DNA of 64,000 nucleotides, taken from positions 1 to 64,000 of the forward strand of contig NZ_WWIA01000779.1 in the NCBI RefSeq assembly GCF_009870065.1. Reading direction: 5' to 3'. Under the pieces are notes generated by a model. It did no database searches. It was given only the letters and a program-made list of their open reading frames with translations, and was not told where the DNA came from. Source of the stretch: Streptomyces sp. SID5785 (GTDB lineage Bacteria > Actinomycetota > Actinomycetes > Streptomycetales > Streptomycetaceae). Position numbers and translations under genes: made by a program. Positions 34,526 through 43,838 of the stretch are shown here, piece by piece (positions within the stretch are counted from its first letter, which is position 1; each line of letters starts with the position of its first letter).

Positions 34526-36775
34526 ATGGGAAAGAAGCGCTCGGCCGGTGGCGGCGGCGGTCTGTCGCCGGCCCAACAGGCCGCCAAGTTCCTCGGCGTC
34601 AGCGTGCTCGCGGGAGCCGTCCTCGCCGGAATCGCACTGCCCGCGGCGGGCGCGCTGGGCCTCGCGGCCAAGGGATCGGTCGAGGGATTCGACGACATCC
34701 CGGCCAATCTGAAGACGCCCCCGCTCATGCAGCGCACCACGATCCTGGACGCCAAGGGCGGCACGATCGCGACCGTCTACGCGCGCGACCGCACGGTCGT
34801 CCCGCTCGACGAGATCTCGCCGTACATGCAGAAGGCGCTCGTCGCGATCGAGGACTCCCGTTTCTACGAGCACGGGGCCGTCGACGCCAAGGGCATCCTG
34901 CGCGCGATCAACGCCAACGCGCAGAACGGCGGCGTCTCCCAGGGCGCCTCCACCCTCACCCAGCAGTACGTCAAGAACGTCTTCATCGAGGAGGCCGGCG
35001 ACGACCCCACCAAGGTCGCGCAGGCCACGCAGCAGACCATCGGCCGCAAGGTGAAGGAGCTGAAGTACGCGATCCAGGTGGAGGAGGAGCTCGGCAAGAA
35101 GAAGATCCTCGCCAACTACCTCAACATCACGTACTTCGGACAGCAGGCCTACGGCGTCGAGGCCGCGTCCCAGCGCTACTTCTCCAAGCACGCCAAGGAC
35201 CTGAACGTGCAGGAGTCCGCCCTCCTCGCCGGCATCGTGCAGTCCCCGAGCCGCTACGACCCCGTCAACGACGAGGAAGAGGCCAAGCGCCGGCGCAACG
35301 TGGTGCTGCAGCGCATGGCCGAGGTGAAGGACATCTCCCAGCAGGAGGCCGACAAGGCCAAGGAGAGCCCGCTCGGCCTGAAGGTGAAGAGCCCGCAGAA
35401 CGGCTGCATCACCGCCGTCAAGGACGCCGCCTTCTTCTGCGACTACGTCAAGCGCGTCTTCCTGAGCGACCCGGTCTTCGGCAAGACCCGCGAGGACCGC
35501 GTCAAGGTCTGGCAGCGCGGCGGCATGACGATCAAGACGACGCTGGACCCGCAGGCCCAGGAGTCCGTCCAGGCCTCGGTCAAGAGCCACGTCTACAAGT
35601 CGGACAAGGTCGCCACAGCCGTCACGCTCGTCGAGCCCGGCACCGGCAAGATCCTCGGCATGGGTCAGTCCCGCCCGTACGGCTCGGACTCCAAGTCGAA
35701 CCAGACCGAGTACAACTACTCGGCCAACGCCGCGTTCGGTGGCTCCAACTACGGCTTCCCGACCGGTTCGACGTTCAAGCCGTTCCTCGCCGCGGCCGCG
35801 CTCGAGAACGGCAAGCCGGTGACGCAGGAGTACCCGGCGCCGTACGACATGCCGTACCCGAAGCAGGTACAGACGTGCAGCGGCAAGCCGTGGGTCAACG
35901 ACGGCGGCTACAAGGTGGAGAACGAGAACGAGTCGGAGGTCGGCCCCTACCGCCTCAAGGAGGCGATGGAGAAGTCGGTCAACACCTACTTCGTGCAGAT
36001 GCTGGGCGACACCGGCATGTGCCCCGTCGTCCAGATGACCGACAAGCTGGGCGTGGTCCAGGGCAACGGCCAGAAGGTCCCCGAGGTGCCGTCCTCGATG
36101 ACCCTCGGTTCGACCGGTCTGTCACCGCTGACGATGGCCTCCGCGTACGCGGCGTTCGCGAACCGCGGCACGTACTGCACGCCGGTCGCCATCGAGTCGA
36201 TCACCGGGCCGAACGGGAAGTCCCGCAAGGTCCCGCAGACGCAGTGCTCGAAGGCCATGTCCGAGGCCACCGCCGACAAGATCAACACTCTGCTGAGCGG
36301 CGTGACCGACTCCGGTACGGGTCAGAAGGCCGGCCTCTCGGACCGCGACAACGCGGGCAAGACCGGTACCACCGACGGCCGTAAGAACGCCTGGTTCGTC
36401 GGCTACACGCCGAACCTCTCCGGCGCGGTCTGGGTCGGCAGCCCCAGCCAGACGGTCAAGATGGAGAACATCCCGATCGGCGGCGTCTTCCAGGCACAGG
36501 TCTTCGGTGGCGAGGTCCCCGGTCCGATCTGGCGCGACGCGATGACGGGCGCACTGGCCAACCGGCCCGCCCCGACCTTCAACAAGGTCGACATCCCGGA
36601 CCCCGACAAGCACAAGGACAAGGACAAGGACCGCGACAAGGGCCGGGACAAGGGCCACGACGACGCCAAGCCCGGCGACGGCGGCCACGACGACGACCCG
36701 TTCCCCGACGTCTCCCTCCCGCCGGACCTGATCGGCGGGAACGGGAACGGGGGCAACGGCGGCTGGCGCCACTGA
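34526..36775 (+). CDS. Class A penicillin-binding protein (PonA2-like)
   Basis: 749 residues. One N-terminal membrane helix (FLGVSVLAGAVLAGIALPAAGALGLA), a glycosyltransferase domain (catalytic Glu in VAIEDSRFYEHGAVD; STLTQQYVKNVF; KKILANYLNITYFG) and a transpeptidase domain with SxxK at GSTFKPF (about residue 414), SVN at EKSVNTYF and KTG at AGKTGTTDG. It polymerises and cross-links peptidoglycan. The C-terminal tail is highly charged (KHKDKDKDRDKGRDKGHDD) and ends Gly/Asn-rich. Many orthologues carry a PASTA domain; none is seen here. The leaderless start fixes the N-terminus and the 450-bp divergent region links its control to wblA. Confidence 0.95.
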   Translation: MGKKRSAGGGGGLSPAQQAAKFLGVSVLAGAVLAGIALPAAGALGLAAKGSVEGFDDIPANLKTPPLMQRTTILDAKGGTIATVYARDRTVVPLDEISPYMQKALVAIEDSRFYEHGAVDAKGILRAINANAQNGGVSQGASTLTQQYVKNVFIEEAGDDPTKVAQATQQTIGRKVKELKYAIQVEEELGKKKILANYLNITYFGQQAYGVEAASQRYFSKHAKDLNVQESALLAGIVQSPSRYDPVNDEEEAKRRRNVVLQRMAEVKDISQQEADKAKESPLGLKVKSPQNGCITAVKDAAFFCDYVKRVFLSDPVFGKTREDRVKVWQRGGMTIKTTLDPQAQESVQASVKSHVYKSDKVATAVTLVEPGTGKILGMGQSRPYGSDSKSNQTEYNYSANAAFGGSNYGFPTGSTFKPFLAAAALENGKPVTQEYPAPYDMPYPKQVQTCSGKPWVNDGGYKVENENESEVGPYRLKEAMEKSVNTYFVQMLGDTGMCPVVQMTDKLGVVQGNGQKVPEVPSSMTLGSTGLSPLTMASAYAAFANRGTYCTPVAIESITGPNGKSRKVPQTQCSKAMSEATADKINTLLSGVTDSGTGQKAGLSDRDNAGKTGTTDGRKNAWFVGYTPNLSGAVWVGSPSQTVKMENIPIGGVFQAQVFGGEVPGPIWRDAMTGALANRPAPTFNKVDIPDPDKHKDKDKDRDKGRDKGHDDAKPGDGGHDDDPFPDVSLPPDLIGGNGNGGNGGWRH

Positions 36776-36814
36776 GCCCTCCGGGCCCTGCCCGGACCGA
36801 GCAGAGCAGAGCAG

Positions 36815-36850
36815 AAGGAGGGGCGCCCCCGGCTGGGGGCGCCCCTCCTT
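36815..36850. terminator. Bidirectional intrinsic terminator
   Basis: AAGGAGGGGCGCCCCC and GGGGGCGCCCCTCCTT pair perfectly (16 bp) around GGCT, followed by TTCTGC on the plus strand and TTCTGC on the minus strand. It separates the penicillin-binding protein from the convergent YqeY gene. Confidence 0.92.
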
Positions 36851-36885
36851 TTCTGCGTCAGGGCCTCGGGCCTCGGGCCTCGGGG

Positions 36886-37350
36886 TCAGCCGAGCAGCAG
36901 GCGCTTCACCGTCGCGGCGACCCGGCCGCCCTCGGCCTTGTCCCCCACCTTCGGCTTCACGATCTTCATGACCTGGCCCATGGCCCGGCCGCCCTCGGCA
37001 CCGGCCGCCTTGGCCTCCTCGACCGCCTGCGAGACGATCTGCTCCAGCTCGGCGTCGCTCATCTGCTGCGGCAGGTACTCGGCGAGCACCTCGCCCTCGG
37101 CCTTCTCGCGGGCGGCGGACTCGGCGCGCCCGCCCTTCTCGAAGGCCTCGGCCGCCTCACGGCGCTTCTTCGCCTCCTTGACGATCACCGCCTGCACCTC
37201 GTCGTCCGCGAGCTCGCGCTTCTCCTTGCCCGCGACCTCCTGGGTCGTGATCGCGGCGAGCGTCATCCGGAGCGTCGAGGAGCGCAGCTCGTCACGCCCC
37301 TTGATCGCGGCGTTGAGATCGTCCTGCAGCTTCGACTTGAGCGTGGTCAT
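36886..37350 (-). CDS. GatB/YqeY domain protein
   Basis: 154 residues: LKSKLQDDLNAAIKGRDELRSSTLRMTLAAI at the start and the Gln-rich-to-basic C-terminal region EGGRAMGQVMKIVKPKVGDKAEGGRVAATVKRLL. This domain is the tail of GatB amidotransferase subunits and occurs alone as YqeY, presumed tRNA-binding; its role in the cell is unknown. The ATG at 37,350 is the only start giving the conserved N-terminus. Divergent from the metallophosphoesterase. Confidence 0.9.
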   Translation of the reverse strand: MTTLKSKLQDDLNAAIKGRDELRSSTLRMTLAAITTQEVAGKEKRELADDEVQAVIVKEAKKRREAAEAFEKGGRAESAAREKAEGEVLAEYLPQQMSDAELEQIVSQAVEEAKAAGAEGGRAMGQVMKIVKPKVGDKAEGGRVAATVKRLLLG

Positions 37351-37426
37351 GACTCGATTGTCGCAGGTGCCACAGGACCGGCGCCCGCGGATTTCCGCGC
37401 CTCGCCCCGTCTGACACGATGGGCGT

Positions 37427-38368
37427 ATGCGCGCGCGATACGGGATTCCCCTGAAGGTCTCAGCTGGCATCGCGGCGGCCGGGGCCGCCGGACTGGTCTA
37501 CGCGGCAGGCTTCGAGGCCCGCTCCTTCCGCCTGCGCCGGGTGACGATCCCGGTACTGCCCGAGGGCATGCGGCCGCTGCGGGTCCTCCAGGTCTCCGAC
37601 ATCCACATGGTGAGCGGGCAGCGCAAGAAGCAGCGCTGGCTGCGCTCGCTGGCCGGGCTGCGCCCCGACTTCGTGATCAACACCGGGGACAACCTCTCCG
37701 ACCCGGAGGGCGTCCCCGAGGTGCTCGACGCGCTCGGCCCGCTCATGGAGTTCCCCGGGGCGTACGTCTTCGGCTCCAACGACTACTACGGGCCCAGGCT
37801 GCGCAACCCGGCCCGGTACCTGCTCGAGAAGACCTCCGGCCGGCACGGGCTGAACGGCAACGCCCCGGCGGTCGGTGTCGTCCACAACCCCTGGGAGGGC
37901 CTGCGCGACGGCTTCGACGAGGCCGGCTGGCTCAACCTCACGAACACCCGCGGCACCCTCAAGGTCGCCGGCGTCGAGATCGGCCTCACCGGCCTGGACG
38001 ACCCGCACATCAAGCGCGACCGGTACGCCGCGGTCGCGGGCGGCCCGCTGACCGGCCCCGACGTCTCCTTCGGCGTCGTGCACGCGCCCTACCTGCGCAC
38101 CCTCGACTCCTTCACCGCCGACGGCTACCCGCTGATCCTCGCCGGCCACACCCACGGCGGCCAGCTCTGCATCCCCTTCTACGGCGCCCTCGTCACCAAC
38201 TGCGACCTGGACACCGACCGCGTGAAGGGCCTCTCCACGCACGAGGCGGACGGCCACACGTCCTACCTGCACGTCTCCGCCGGCTGCGGCACCAACCGCT
38301 ACACCCCGGTCCGCTTCGCCTGCCCGCCCGAGGCCACGCTCCTGACCCTCACAGCGGCCCGCGGCTGA
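37427..38368 (+). CDS. Membrane-anchored metallophosphoesterase
   Basis: 313 residues. An uncleaved-type helix (VSAGIAAAGAAGLVYAAGFEA) precedes the calcineurin-like domain: LQVSDIHM (DxH), VINTGDNLSD (GD), FGSNDYYG (GNxxD/E), and LAGHTHGGQLC (GHxH). The full dimetal set is present. The substrate is unknown; relatives such as YkuE/YaeI act at the membrane. ATG at 37,427. This is the last gene of the block shared with M. tuberculosis (Rv3683, by position). Confidence 0.9.
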   Translation: MRARYGIPLKVSAGIAAAGAAGLVYAAGFEARSFRLRRVTIPVLPEGMRPLRVLQVSDIHMVSGQRKKQRWLRSLAGLRPDFVINTGDNLSDPEGVPEVLDALGPLMEFPGAYVFGSNDYYGPRLRNPARYLLEKTSGRHGLNGNAPAVGVVHNPWEGLRDGFDEAGWLNLTNTRGTLKVAGVEIGLTGLDDPHIKRDRYAAVAGGPLTGPDVSFGVVHAPYLRTLDSFTADGYPLILAGHTHGGQLCIPFYGALVTNCDLDTDRVKGLSTHEADGHTSYLHVSAGCGTNRYTPVRFACPPEATLLTLTAARG

Positions 38369-38463
38369 CCCCGGGAAAACCGGATTTCGTCTCAGGCCCT
38401 CGGTCCGCTAAAGTAATCGATGTCGCCGCGACCAGCAGGACAGCAGGCCGCGGAGCACGACAT

Positions 38464-38537
38464 CGGGGTGTAGCGCAGCTTGGCAGCGCGCTTCGTTCGG
38501 GACGAAGAGGTCGTGGGTTCAAATCCCGCCACCCCGA
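38464..38537 (+). tRNA. tRNA-Pro (anticodon CGG)
   Basis: 74 bases. The acceptor stem CGGGGTG pairs with CACCCCG, followed by discriminator A; CCA is not encoded. The anticodon stem CTTCG/CGAAG encloses TTCGGGA, so the anticodon is CGG with G37, reading CCG proline codons. The T-arm GTGGGTTCAAATCCCGC is canonical. It marks the boundary between the conserved block and accessory DNA and is a typical integration site for mobile elements. Confidence 0.96.
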
Positions 38538-38559
38538 CAGCTGAAACACCAGGTCAAGG

Positions 38560-38584
38560 GCCTGATCCTCTCTGAGGGTCAGGC
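38560..38584 (+). terminator. Terminator after tRNA-Pro
   Basis: GCCTGATCCTC and GAGGGTCAGGC form an 11-bp stem with one G-T wobble around TCT, followed by TCTTTCTGT. It lies 22 bp past the tRNA. Confidence 0.85.
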
Positions 38585-39050
38585 TCTTTCTGTATCTCCG
38601 GTGATCGTTTGGGAGAAATCTGGGAGAAGATCTTGGTCGGGGTCTCCCAGCGTGCAGCAGTCGAACCCACCTGACCGCCGCATCCCCGCATCCCCTCGCA
38701 TGTGCGCGTTCGTGAACTGGGCGCCACGGGCTCTGGAGTCGCGCTGCTGACTCGTCTCGGCGATCCGGATGAACACCAGACGATCTTCCTGGACCACACC
38801 CATCGTCTCGCGACGATCTCGACCGGCCACATCTATCGCCTCAGTCCAGTCAAGGACCAGCGCGTGGGCGCCTACACACGCGCCTCCACGCGCCCTCACA
38901 TGCACCCTCCTTGCGCCCCACACTCCCCTCTTACGGTCATGAGACAGCGAGGGCCGGAACGAAGTCCGACCCCGACGGGAGCAAGGTGCGGCAGATAGCC
39001 GCACCGACCTGGCGTCGGCCGGATCTGCCCGCCTTGGGGGATGGGGCGGT
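38585..39050. other. Gene-free junction between tRNA-Pro and the accessory region
   Basis: 466 bp with no supportable gene. A direct near-repeat TTTGGGAGAAATCTGGGAGAAG occurs as two copies of (T)GGGAGAA at 38,609 and 38,619. Open frames on both strands have no recognisable domain. It may be scar sequence from past integration at the tRNA, but no second copy of the tRNA 3' end was found in the window, so no att pair can be shown. Confidence 0.5.
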
Positions 39051-42000
39051 ATGAGTGCTCGACGCAGAATTCATGACAGCTTCGAACAGGCAGTCCAGGC
39101 CGCTGTGTCCGCGTTCGGAGCGGAGGTCAGGCCGAAGCTGAGAGGCAGCGGGTGGCAGGAGGACCAGCTCCGGGGACCGTTGGAGAACATGATCCGGTCC
39201 GTATGCCGTGGCCTCGGTCTGGATGTCACCCTCGTCGGCGAGGTTCCGCTCGTGGACATGGGAGCCCGTCCTGACTACGCGGTCGAGGTAGGTGGCGCTC
39301 TCGTCGGTTACATCGAGCTGAAGAAGCCGGGCACCCAGGCCGATCCATCCGTCTACACGGGCCGCAACGCGGGGCAGTGGGCGAAACTGCGGCTGCTCAA
39401 CAACGTATTGCTCTGTGACGGAAACGAGTTTTCTGTCCACCAGCAGGGCCAGCAGGTCGGAGAAGTGGCACGCCTTCGCGGCTCGGTCCTCACCGCCGGC
39501 GCTCAGCTTGCTCCCTCTGACGGGGCGCTTGCGCGGGTTCTATACGACTTCCTTACCTGGGAACCGCAGACGCCCCGCACCACGAGCCAGCTCATTCGAG
39601 CAGTCGCAGGACTGTGCCAACTGCTGTCGGAAGAGGTCGGTGAGGCGATCGCGCAGGAAAAGAGCCGACGCCGTCAGCCAGCCTTCACAAAGCTGGCTAA
39701 GGATTGGCGACACTTGCTGTTCCCAGAGGCGACCGACGCCGAATTCATCGAACAGTACGGTCAAGCCGTCGTGTTCGCGCTTCTGCTCGCTCGAGTGGAG
39801 GAGATCGCCTTCGAGGGCGAGACCGTGCACAGTATCGCCACGAAGCTGGGCAAGAAGCACTCATTGATGGGCCAGGCGCTGGATGTGCTCGCGGGTGACT
39901 CGGTCGCTGGACTCGCCACCACGCTCAACACACTGCTCCGTGTCATCGGCGCGGTCAGCTGGGACGTGCTGGACGACGGAACAGGCGACGCCTACTTCCT
40001 GCTCTACGAGCACTTCCTGCACATCTACGACCCGGAGCTGCGGATACGCACTGGCTCGTACTACACACCGCATGGAGTCGTCTCAGCCATGGCCAGGCTG
40101 GTCGAGGACGTGCTGAGACGGGACGGCTTCCATATCCCGTCCGGCTTCGCTTCTCCAGATGTGGTCCTTGTCGATCCGGCTATGGGCACCGGCACCTTCC
40201 TGTTGTCGGCGCTGGAGCTCGCCGCCAAAACCATCGCTGACGAAGAGGGCCCTGGCGCGGTGGGCCCCCGACTGCGAGAGATGGTGGGGCGTCGGCTGGT
40301 CGGTTTCGAGATGCAGGCCGGCCCGTTCGCCGTCGCAGAACTGCGCATGCACGCCATGCTCAAGCAGTACGGGTCCGCGGCCCCCTCCCAGGGGCTCAGG
40401 CTGCTGGTGGCCGATGCCTTGGACAGCCCGACAGCCGAGTTCAACTGGATCCCCCACACCTACCGAGCGCTCGCAGATTCCCGCCGTCAGGCCAACCAGG
40501 TGAAGAGAGACGAGCGTGTCATGGTCGTCATGGGTAACCCGCCCCATGACGCCGTGAAACGGGGTGCGGGCAAGTGGGTGGAGCGAGGGGAACCCGAGGC
40601 GGACATCCCAGCCCCGCTGGGGGCCTTCCGGCAACCCGGTAACGGCAGGTACGAGTCGAAGATGGCCAACCTCTACGTCTATTTCTGGCGCTGGGCCACC
40701 TGGAAGGTCTTCGACGCTCATGACGACGCGCCCTTCGGCGTGGTTGCGCTGATCACTCCTAAGGCATGGCTCAAAGGGCGGGCGTTCGCCGGAATGCGGC
40801 GCTATCTGCGTGAAACCGCCGACGAGGGCTGGATCATAGACATGTCGCCGGAGGGCCATCGAGCTGATGTCGCGACCCGTATCTTTCCCGAGGTCGCCCA
40901 GGAGTTGTGCATCGCGATCTTTGTACGATGGCGGAACAGCCCGCGGCCGCGGACAGAGCAGCAGACCGCAAAGGTCAGACACCTCAAAATCGCCGGGCGC
41001 CGCGACGAGAAGATCGAACGTCTGATGGCACTCCGGCTCGACGACTCCGAATGGCGCGAGTGCGCCACGGGCAAGACGGATGCTTTCCTACCGCCCGGTG
41101 GCGACCTGTGGGAGTCCTGCCCGCAGCTGAAGGATCTGATGCCGTGGTCGTCGCGTGGCGTCACGCCCGGGCGGATGTGGGTCTATGCACCGGATGAAGG
41201 GACACTACACAGACGGTGGCAGCGCTTGCTCGCCGCGGATACCGAGCGACGCGCCGAAATGCTCGGACACTCTGGTGAGCGAACTCCCGCGGACATTGTT
41301 CCGCCCTTGCCAGGGGTCGCATCTCACGAACGGATACCGCTCGCGGCCGAGCACAGAACGAGCCCTCAAACGGTACGCATCGGATTCCGGTCATTCGACC
41401 GGCAATATGCACTGCCGGACAGCCGATTGATGGAGCGAGGCAGGGCAGACCTTTGGCGGGTCCGCAGTGATCGCCAGATCTACACCATCGAGCAGAATGC
41501 CCACCCGGTGGTCAACGGGCCGGCACTGGTGTTCAGCGCCCTCATTCCCGACATGCACTACTTCAACAACCGCAGCGGGTGCGCCCGTCCGCTCTACCGC
41601 AACGCCGCCGGTACGTTGCCCAACGTCACGCCCGGACTGCTCCTCCTGCTCTCCGGGCGGCTCGGCACTCAGGTCGTCGCCGAAGATCTCTTGGCCTACA
41701 TCGCCGCGATCGCCTCCCACCCGGAGTACACGGCTCGATTCCAGGAGGACCTCGAAGTCCCTGGCGCACGAATACCTCTCACCGCTGACCCTTGCCTGTG
41801 GGAGCGGGCGGTTGCAATCGGCCAGCGTGTCCTGTGGCTGCACGCCTACGGTGAGCGATACGCCGACGACACTGCTGAGAGGCCATACGGCAGGGTGCTG
41901 CTGCCGCGTGACCGACCACGCTGCGTCGCGGAGATTCCAGACGCGGCCGAATCCATGCCGGAGAGGCTGGCGTACGACCCCGTGACACAGGACCTTTGGG

Positions 42001-42371
42001 TCGGTAGTGGACGAATTAGTCCGGTGCCTCGCGCAGTCCGGGAGTACGAAGTGTCCGGGATGAACGTTCTCGACAAGTGGTTTGGCTACCGCCGAAGGAA
42101 TCCCGCCGGTAAACGACGCCTCGAACTGGACCATGAGTTCGCTCAGCGCTGGCTTCCCTCATGGACCACGGAACTGCTGGAGCTGCTGAACGTCCTGGGC
42201 ATGCTTGTGCGCGAAGAGCCAGCACAGGCCGATCTCGTCAACGAGGTGTGCGCAGGCCCACTGATCACGGTGGCAGACCTGACCACGGCAGGCATCCATC
42301 CTGTGCCCACAGAGGCGGCCAAGGCACTGAAAGCGACGTCGGACGCGGGCGACGCACTATTCGACCTGTGA
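39051..42371 (+). CDS. Type ISP/IIG-like restriction-modification enzyme
   Basis: 1,106 residues. The N-terminal 130 residues look like a PD-(D/E)xK nuclease: RPDYAVEVGG then GYIELKKPG. A helical linker follows. From about residue 340 is an N6-adenine methyltransferase with motif I DPAMGTGTFLL (about 375) and motif IV GNPPHD (about 495; usual NPPY has His here). The C-terminal 350 residues resemble the type ISP specificity domain, ending WFGYRRRNPAGKRRLELD and WLPSWTTELLELLNVLGML. No helicase motifs are visible, so it is shorter than classic type ISP enzymes such as LlaBIII. GC content is visibly lower than in flanking genes, a sign of transfer. Start ATG after GGGGATGGGGCGGT. Confidence 0.85.
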   Translation: MSARRRIHDSFEQAVQAAVSAFGAEVRPKLRGSGWQEDQLRGPLENMIRSVCRGLGLDVTLVGEVPLVDMGARPDYAVEVGGALVGYIELKKPGTQADPSVYTGRNAGQWAKLRLLNNVLLCDGNEFSVHQQGQQVGEVARLRGSVLTAGAQLAPSDGALARVLYDFLTWEPQTPRTTSQLIRAVAGLCQLLSEEVGEAIAQEKSRRRQPAFTKLAKDWRHLLFPEATDAEFIEQYGQAVVFALLLARVEEIAFEGETVHSIATKLGKKHSLMGQALDVLAGDSVAGLATTLNTLLRVIGAVSWDVLDDGTGDAYFLLYEHFLHIYDPELRIRTGSYYTPHGVVSAMARLVEDVLRRDGFHIPSGFASPDVVLVDPAMGTGTFLLSALELAAKTIADEEGPGAVGPRLREMVGRRLVGFEMQAGPFAVAELRMHAMLKQYGSAAPSQGLRLLVADALDSPTAEFNWIPHTYRALADSRRQANQVKRDERVMVVMGNPPHDAVKRGAGKWVERGEPEADIPAPLGAFRQPGNGRYESKMANLYVYFWRWATWKVFDAHDDAPFGVVALITPKAWLKGRAFAGMRRYLRETADEGWIIDMSPEGHRADVATRIFPEVAQELCIAIFVRWRNSPRPRTEQQTAKVRHLKIAGRRDEKIERLMALRLDDSEWRECATGKTDAFLPPGGDLWESCPQLKDLMPWSSRGVTPGRMWVYAPDEGTLHRRWQRLLAADTERRAEMLGHSGERTPADIVPPLPGVASHERIPLAAEHRTSPQTVRIGFRSFDRQYALPDSRLMERGRADLWRVRSDRQIYTIEQNAHPVVNGPALVFSALIPDMHYFNNRSGCARPLYRNAAGTLPNVTPGLLLLLSGRLGTQVVAEDLLAYIAAIASHPEYTARFQEDLEVPGARIPLTADPCLWERAVAIGQRVLWLHAYGERYADDTAERPYGRVLLPRDRPRCVAEIPDAAESMPERLAYDPVTQDLWVGSGRISPVPRAVREYEVSGMNVLDKWFGYRRRNPAGKRRLELDHEFAQRWLPSWTTELLELLNVLGMLVREEPAQADLVNEVCAGPLITVADLTTAGIHPVPTEAAKALKATSDAGDALFDL

Positions 42372-42454
42372 GCGCAGCAGCCGCTCGTCTCCACTGTCAT
42401 GCCGTGGCTCTGGCGGAACCTGGCCTCGTAACGGAGTTCAGACAGCAGGACAAC

Positions 42455-43594
42455 TCACTGCGCTGCTCCCGCCGGCTCATCAGCGGCAGACGGGTGGACG
42501 TACCTGCCCTCGTTAAACGGGGTGAACCAGGCCCTGAACGCCATCGGTGCCACGCCGAGAGCCTCTCCGACGGCGCTCTCGTCGATGCCGTCCATGGAGT
42601 CGTCGTAAAGCCACTCGTGGTCCATGTCCTCGTAGACGTTGTCAGCGAACGAGTCGAGTGCGGCCAAGACGCCGTCGTCGAGCAATCCGAAAGTCTCCAG
42701 GGTCACGTTCGTCTCAGCTAGCAGCAGTTTCAGCGCGAGTTCCTCAGCGACGCAGCTCAGCTGCTGGAAGCTGCCGTCCGTGAAACGGGTAGTCATGGCG
42801 ATCACCGTCACCAGGAAGCTGCGAGCGAAACGAGCGTCGTACTGCAGGGCGTATCGCTCGGGAAGATCCTCGAAGTGCCACAGGGGACTGTCGCATTCAG
42901 CAGCGGTGGTGTCCTCCTCCGTCAGGGTCTGCACGTCTTGGAACAGCTCGTCCACCAAGATGTCCGTCGCGTAGACCAAGGCGCCAGCAGCAAGTTTGGC
43001 GTCTTCCGGCGAGGTGGCGAACTCGATGGCACCTTCTTCATCGTCGTCTTCGGCGTCCAAGACGCCGAACATCACGGGCGGGAAGGAGCGCAGTTGATCT
43101 GCCCGTGCCAGCATCTGACCGCGTACCAACTCCGCTTGCGCCTCGGCGTCGTAGCCGTCACTCCCGCCCTCGGGCGTGGGGCGCTCGGTATGCCGCGCCT
43201 TACGGTCTGCCAGATCATCGGGCGGGATATCGGGACCGTCTGCAGCGGCGAGACTCTCCTGGGCGAGCTCCGGGTGCAGTTCGACCTCACATCGCTCGAC
43301 CTGCCAGTCAGCCAACAGCTCGGATCGTTCGAGCAGTTCACCCACCACCGACCGTACGGCCTCCTCTGCGAACTCCAGAGCCGCCGCATCCACAAACACC
43401 TTCAGAAGTGCGCCGCCTGGGTAGACGGCCACGATGGTGTCGAGAAGGTCGACTTCCATGCCGTCGGGTCCCGATATCGCCCCGACGGAGGCAAAACCAT
43501 CCTCGATGAGCGCCACCGCGCCGGCGCGTTGAAGTGGGTCCATCTCTGAAGCGGTCTTGGGTATGACGGCGTCCACAGTCACTACGTATGTCAC
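42455..43594 (-). CDS. Unknown acidic protein
   Basis: 379 residues, strongly acidic, with no motif I recognise. It has a short N-terminal basic-hydrophobic start (VTYVVTVDAVIPKTASEMDPLQRAGAVALIEDGFASVGAISGPDG), a middle region of Glu/Asp (VLDAEDDDEEGAIEFATSPEDAKLA) and a helical C-terminal domain (SCVAEELALKLLLAETNVTLETFGLLDDGVLAALDSFADNVYEDMDHEWLYD), which gives it the look of a cytoplasmic scaffold. The GTG at 43,594 has CAGGAT seven bases upstream; longer starts pass into sequence without protein character. Convergent with the restriction enzyme, 83 bp away, so it may belong to the same defence or mobile module; this is a guess from position. Confidence 0.65.
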   Translation of the reverse strand: MTYVVTVDAVIPKTASEMDPLQRAGAVALIEDGFASVGAISGPDGMEVDLLDTIVAVYPGGALLKVFVDAAALEFAEEAVRSVVGELLERSELLADWQVERCEVELHPELAQESLAAADGPDIPPDDLADRKARHTERPTPEGGSDGYDAEAQAELVRGQMLARADQLRSFPPVMFGVLDAEDDDEEGAIEFATSPEDAKLAAGALVYATDILVDELFQDVQTLTEEDTTAAECDSPLWHFEDLPERYALQYDARFARSFLVTVIAMTTRFTDGSFQQLSCVAEELALKLLLAETNVTLETFGLLDDGVLAALDSFADNVYEDMDHEWLYDDSMDGIDESAVGEALGVAPMAFRAWFTPFNEGRYVHPSAADEPAGAAQ

Positions 43595-43826
43595 ACGACT
43601 GATCCTGGCAGCGATATGCCGGGGGACGGGGAAGTTTCCGCTTACACGCCCGCAGTGCCCCGCAGCAGAACTGCGAGGCACTGCTGAGCGGCTCAACGTA
43701 CGTGCAGGAGCTCGTTGAGTACGCGCACGGGAGAGCTGGGACCCATCGCGCGTCGGACGTCGAGGGCCACCTCCCACTGCTCCTCAGCAAGTTCCGGCGG
43801 GGCCTGCGGCGTGTGCGCGGCGTGAG

Positions 43827-43832
43827 TAGCGT
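43827..43832 (+). promoter_or_regulatory. -10 box of leaderless promoter, GNAT gene
   Basis: TAGCGT, six bases before the ATG at 43,839. Confidence 0.5.
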
Positions 43833-43838
43833 GCGGCC

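Noticed and set aside
38349-38549. Minus-strand ORF reading GWRDLNPRPLRPERSALPSCATPR
   Set aside because: It is the antisense of tRNA-Pro and its flanks, a well-known spurious protein in annotations.
38464-39050. Integration site pair (attL/attR) at tRNA-Pro
   Set aside because: No second copy of the tRNA 3' end, no integrase and no excisionase were found within the window.
39051-42371. PglX or BREX methyltransferase
   Set aside because: No PglZ, PglY or PglW neighbours, and the presence of an N-terminal nuclease-like region points to a single-chain restriction-modification enzyme.
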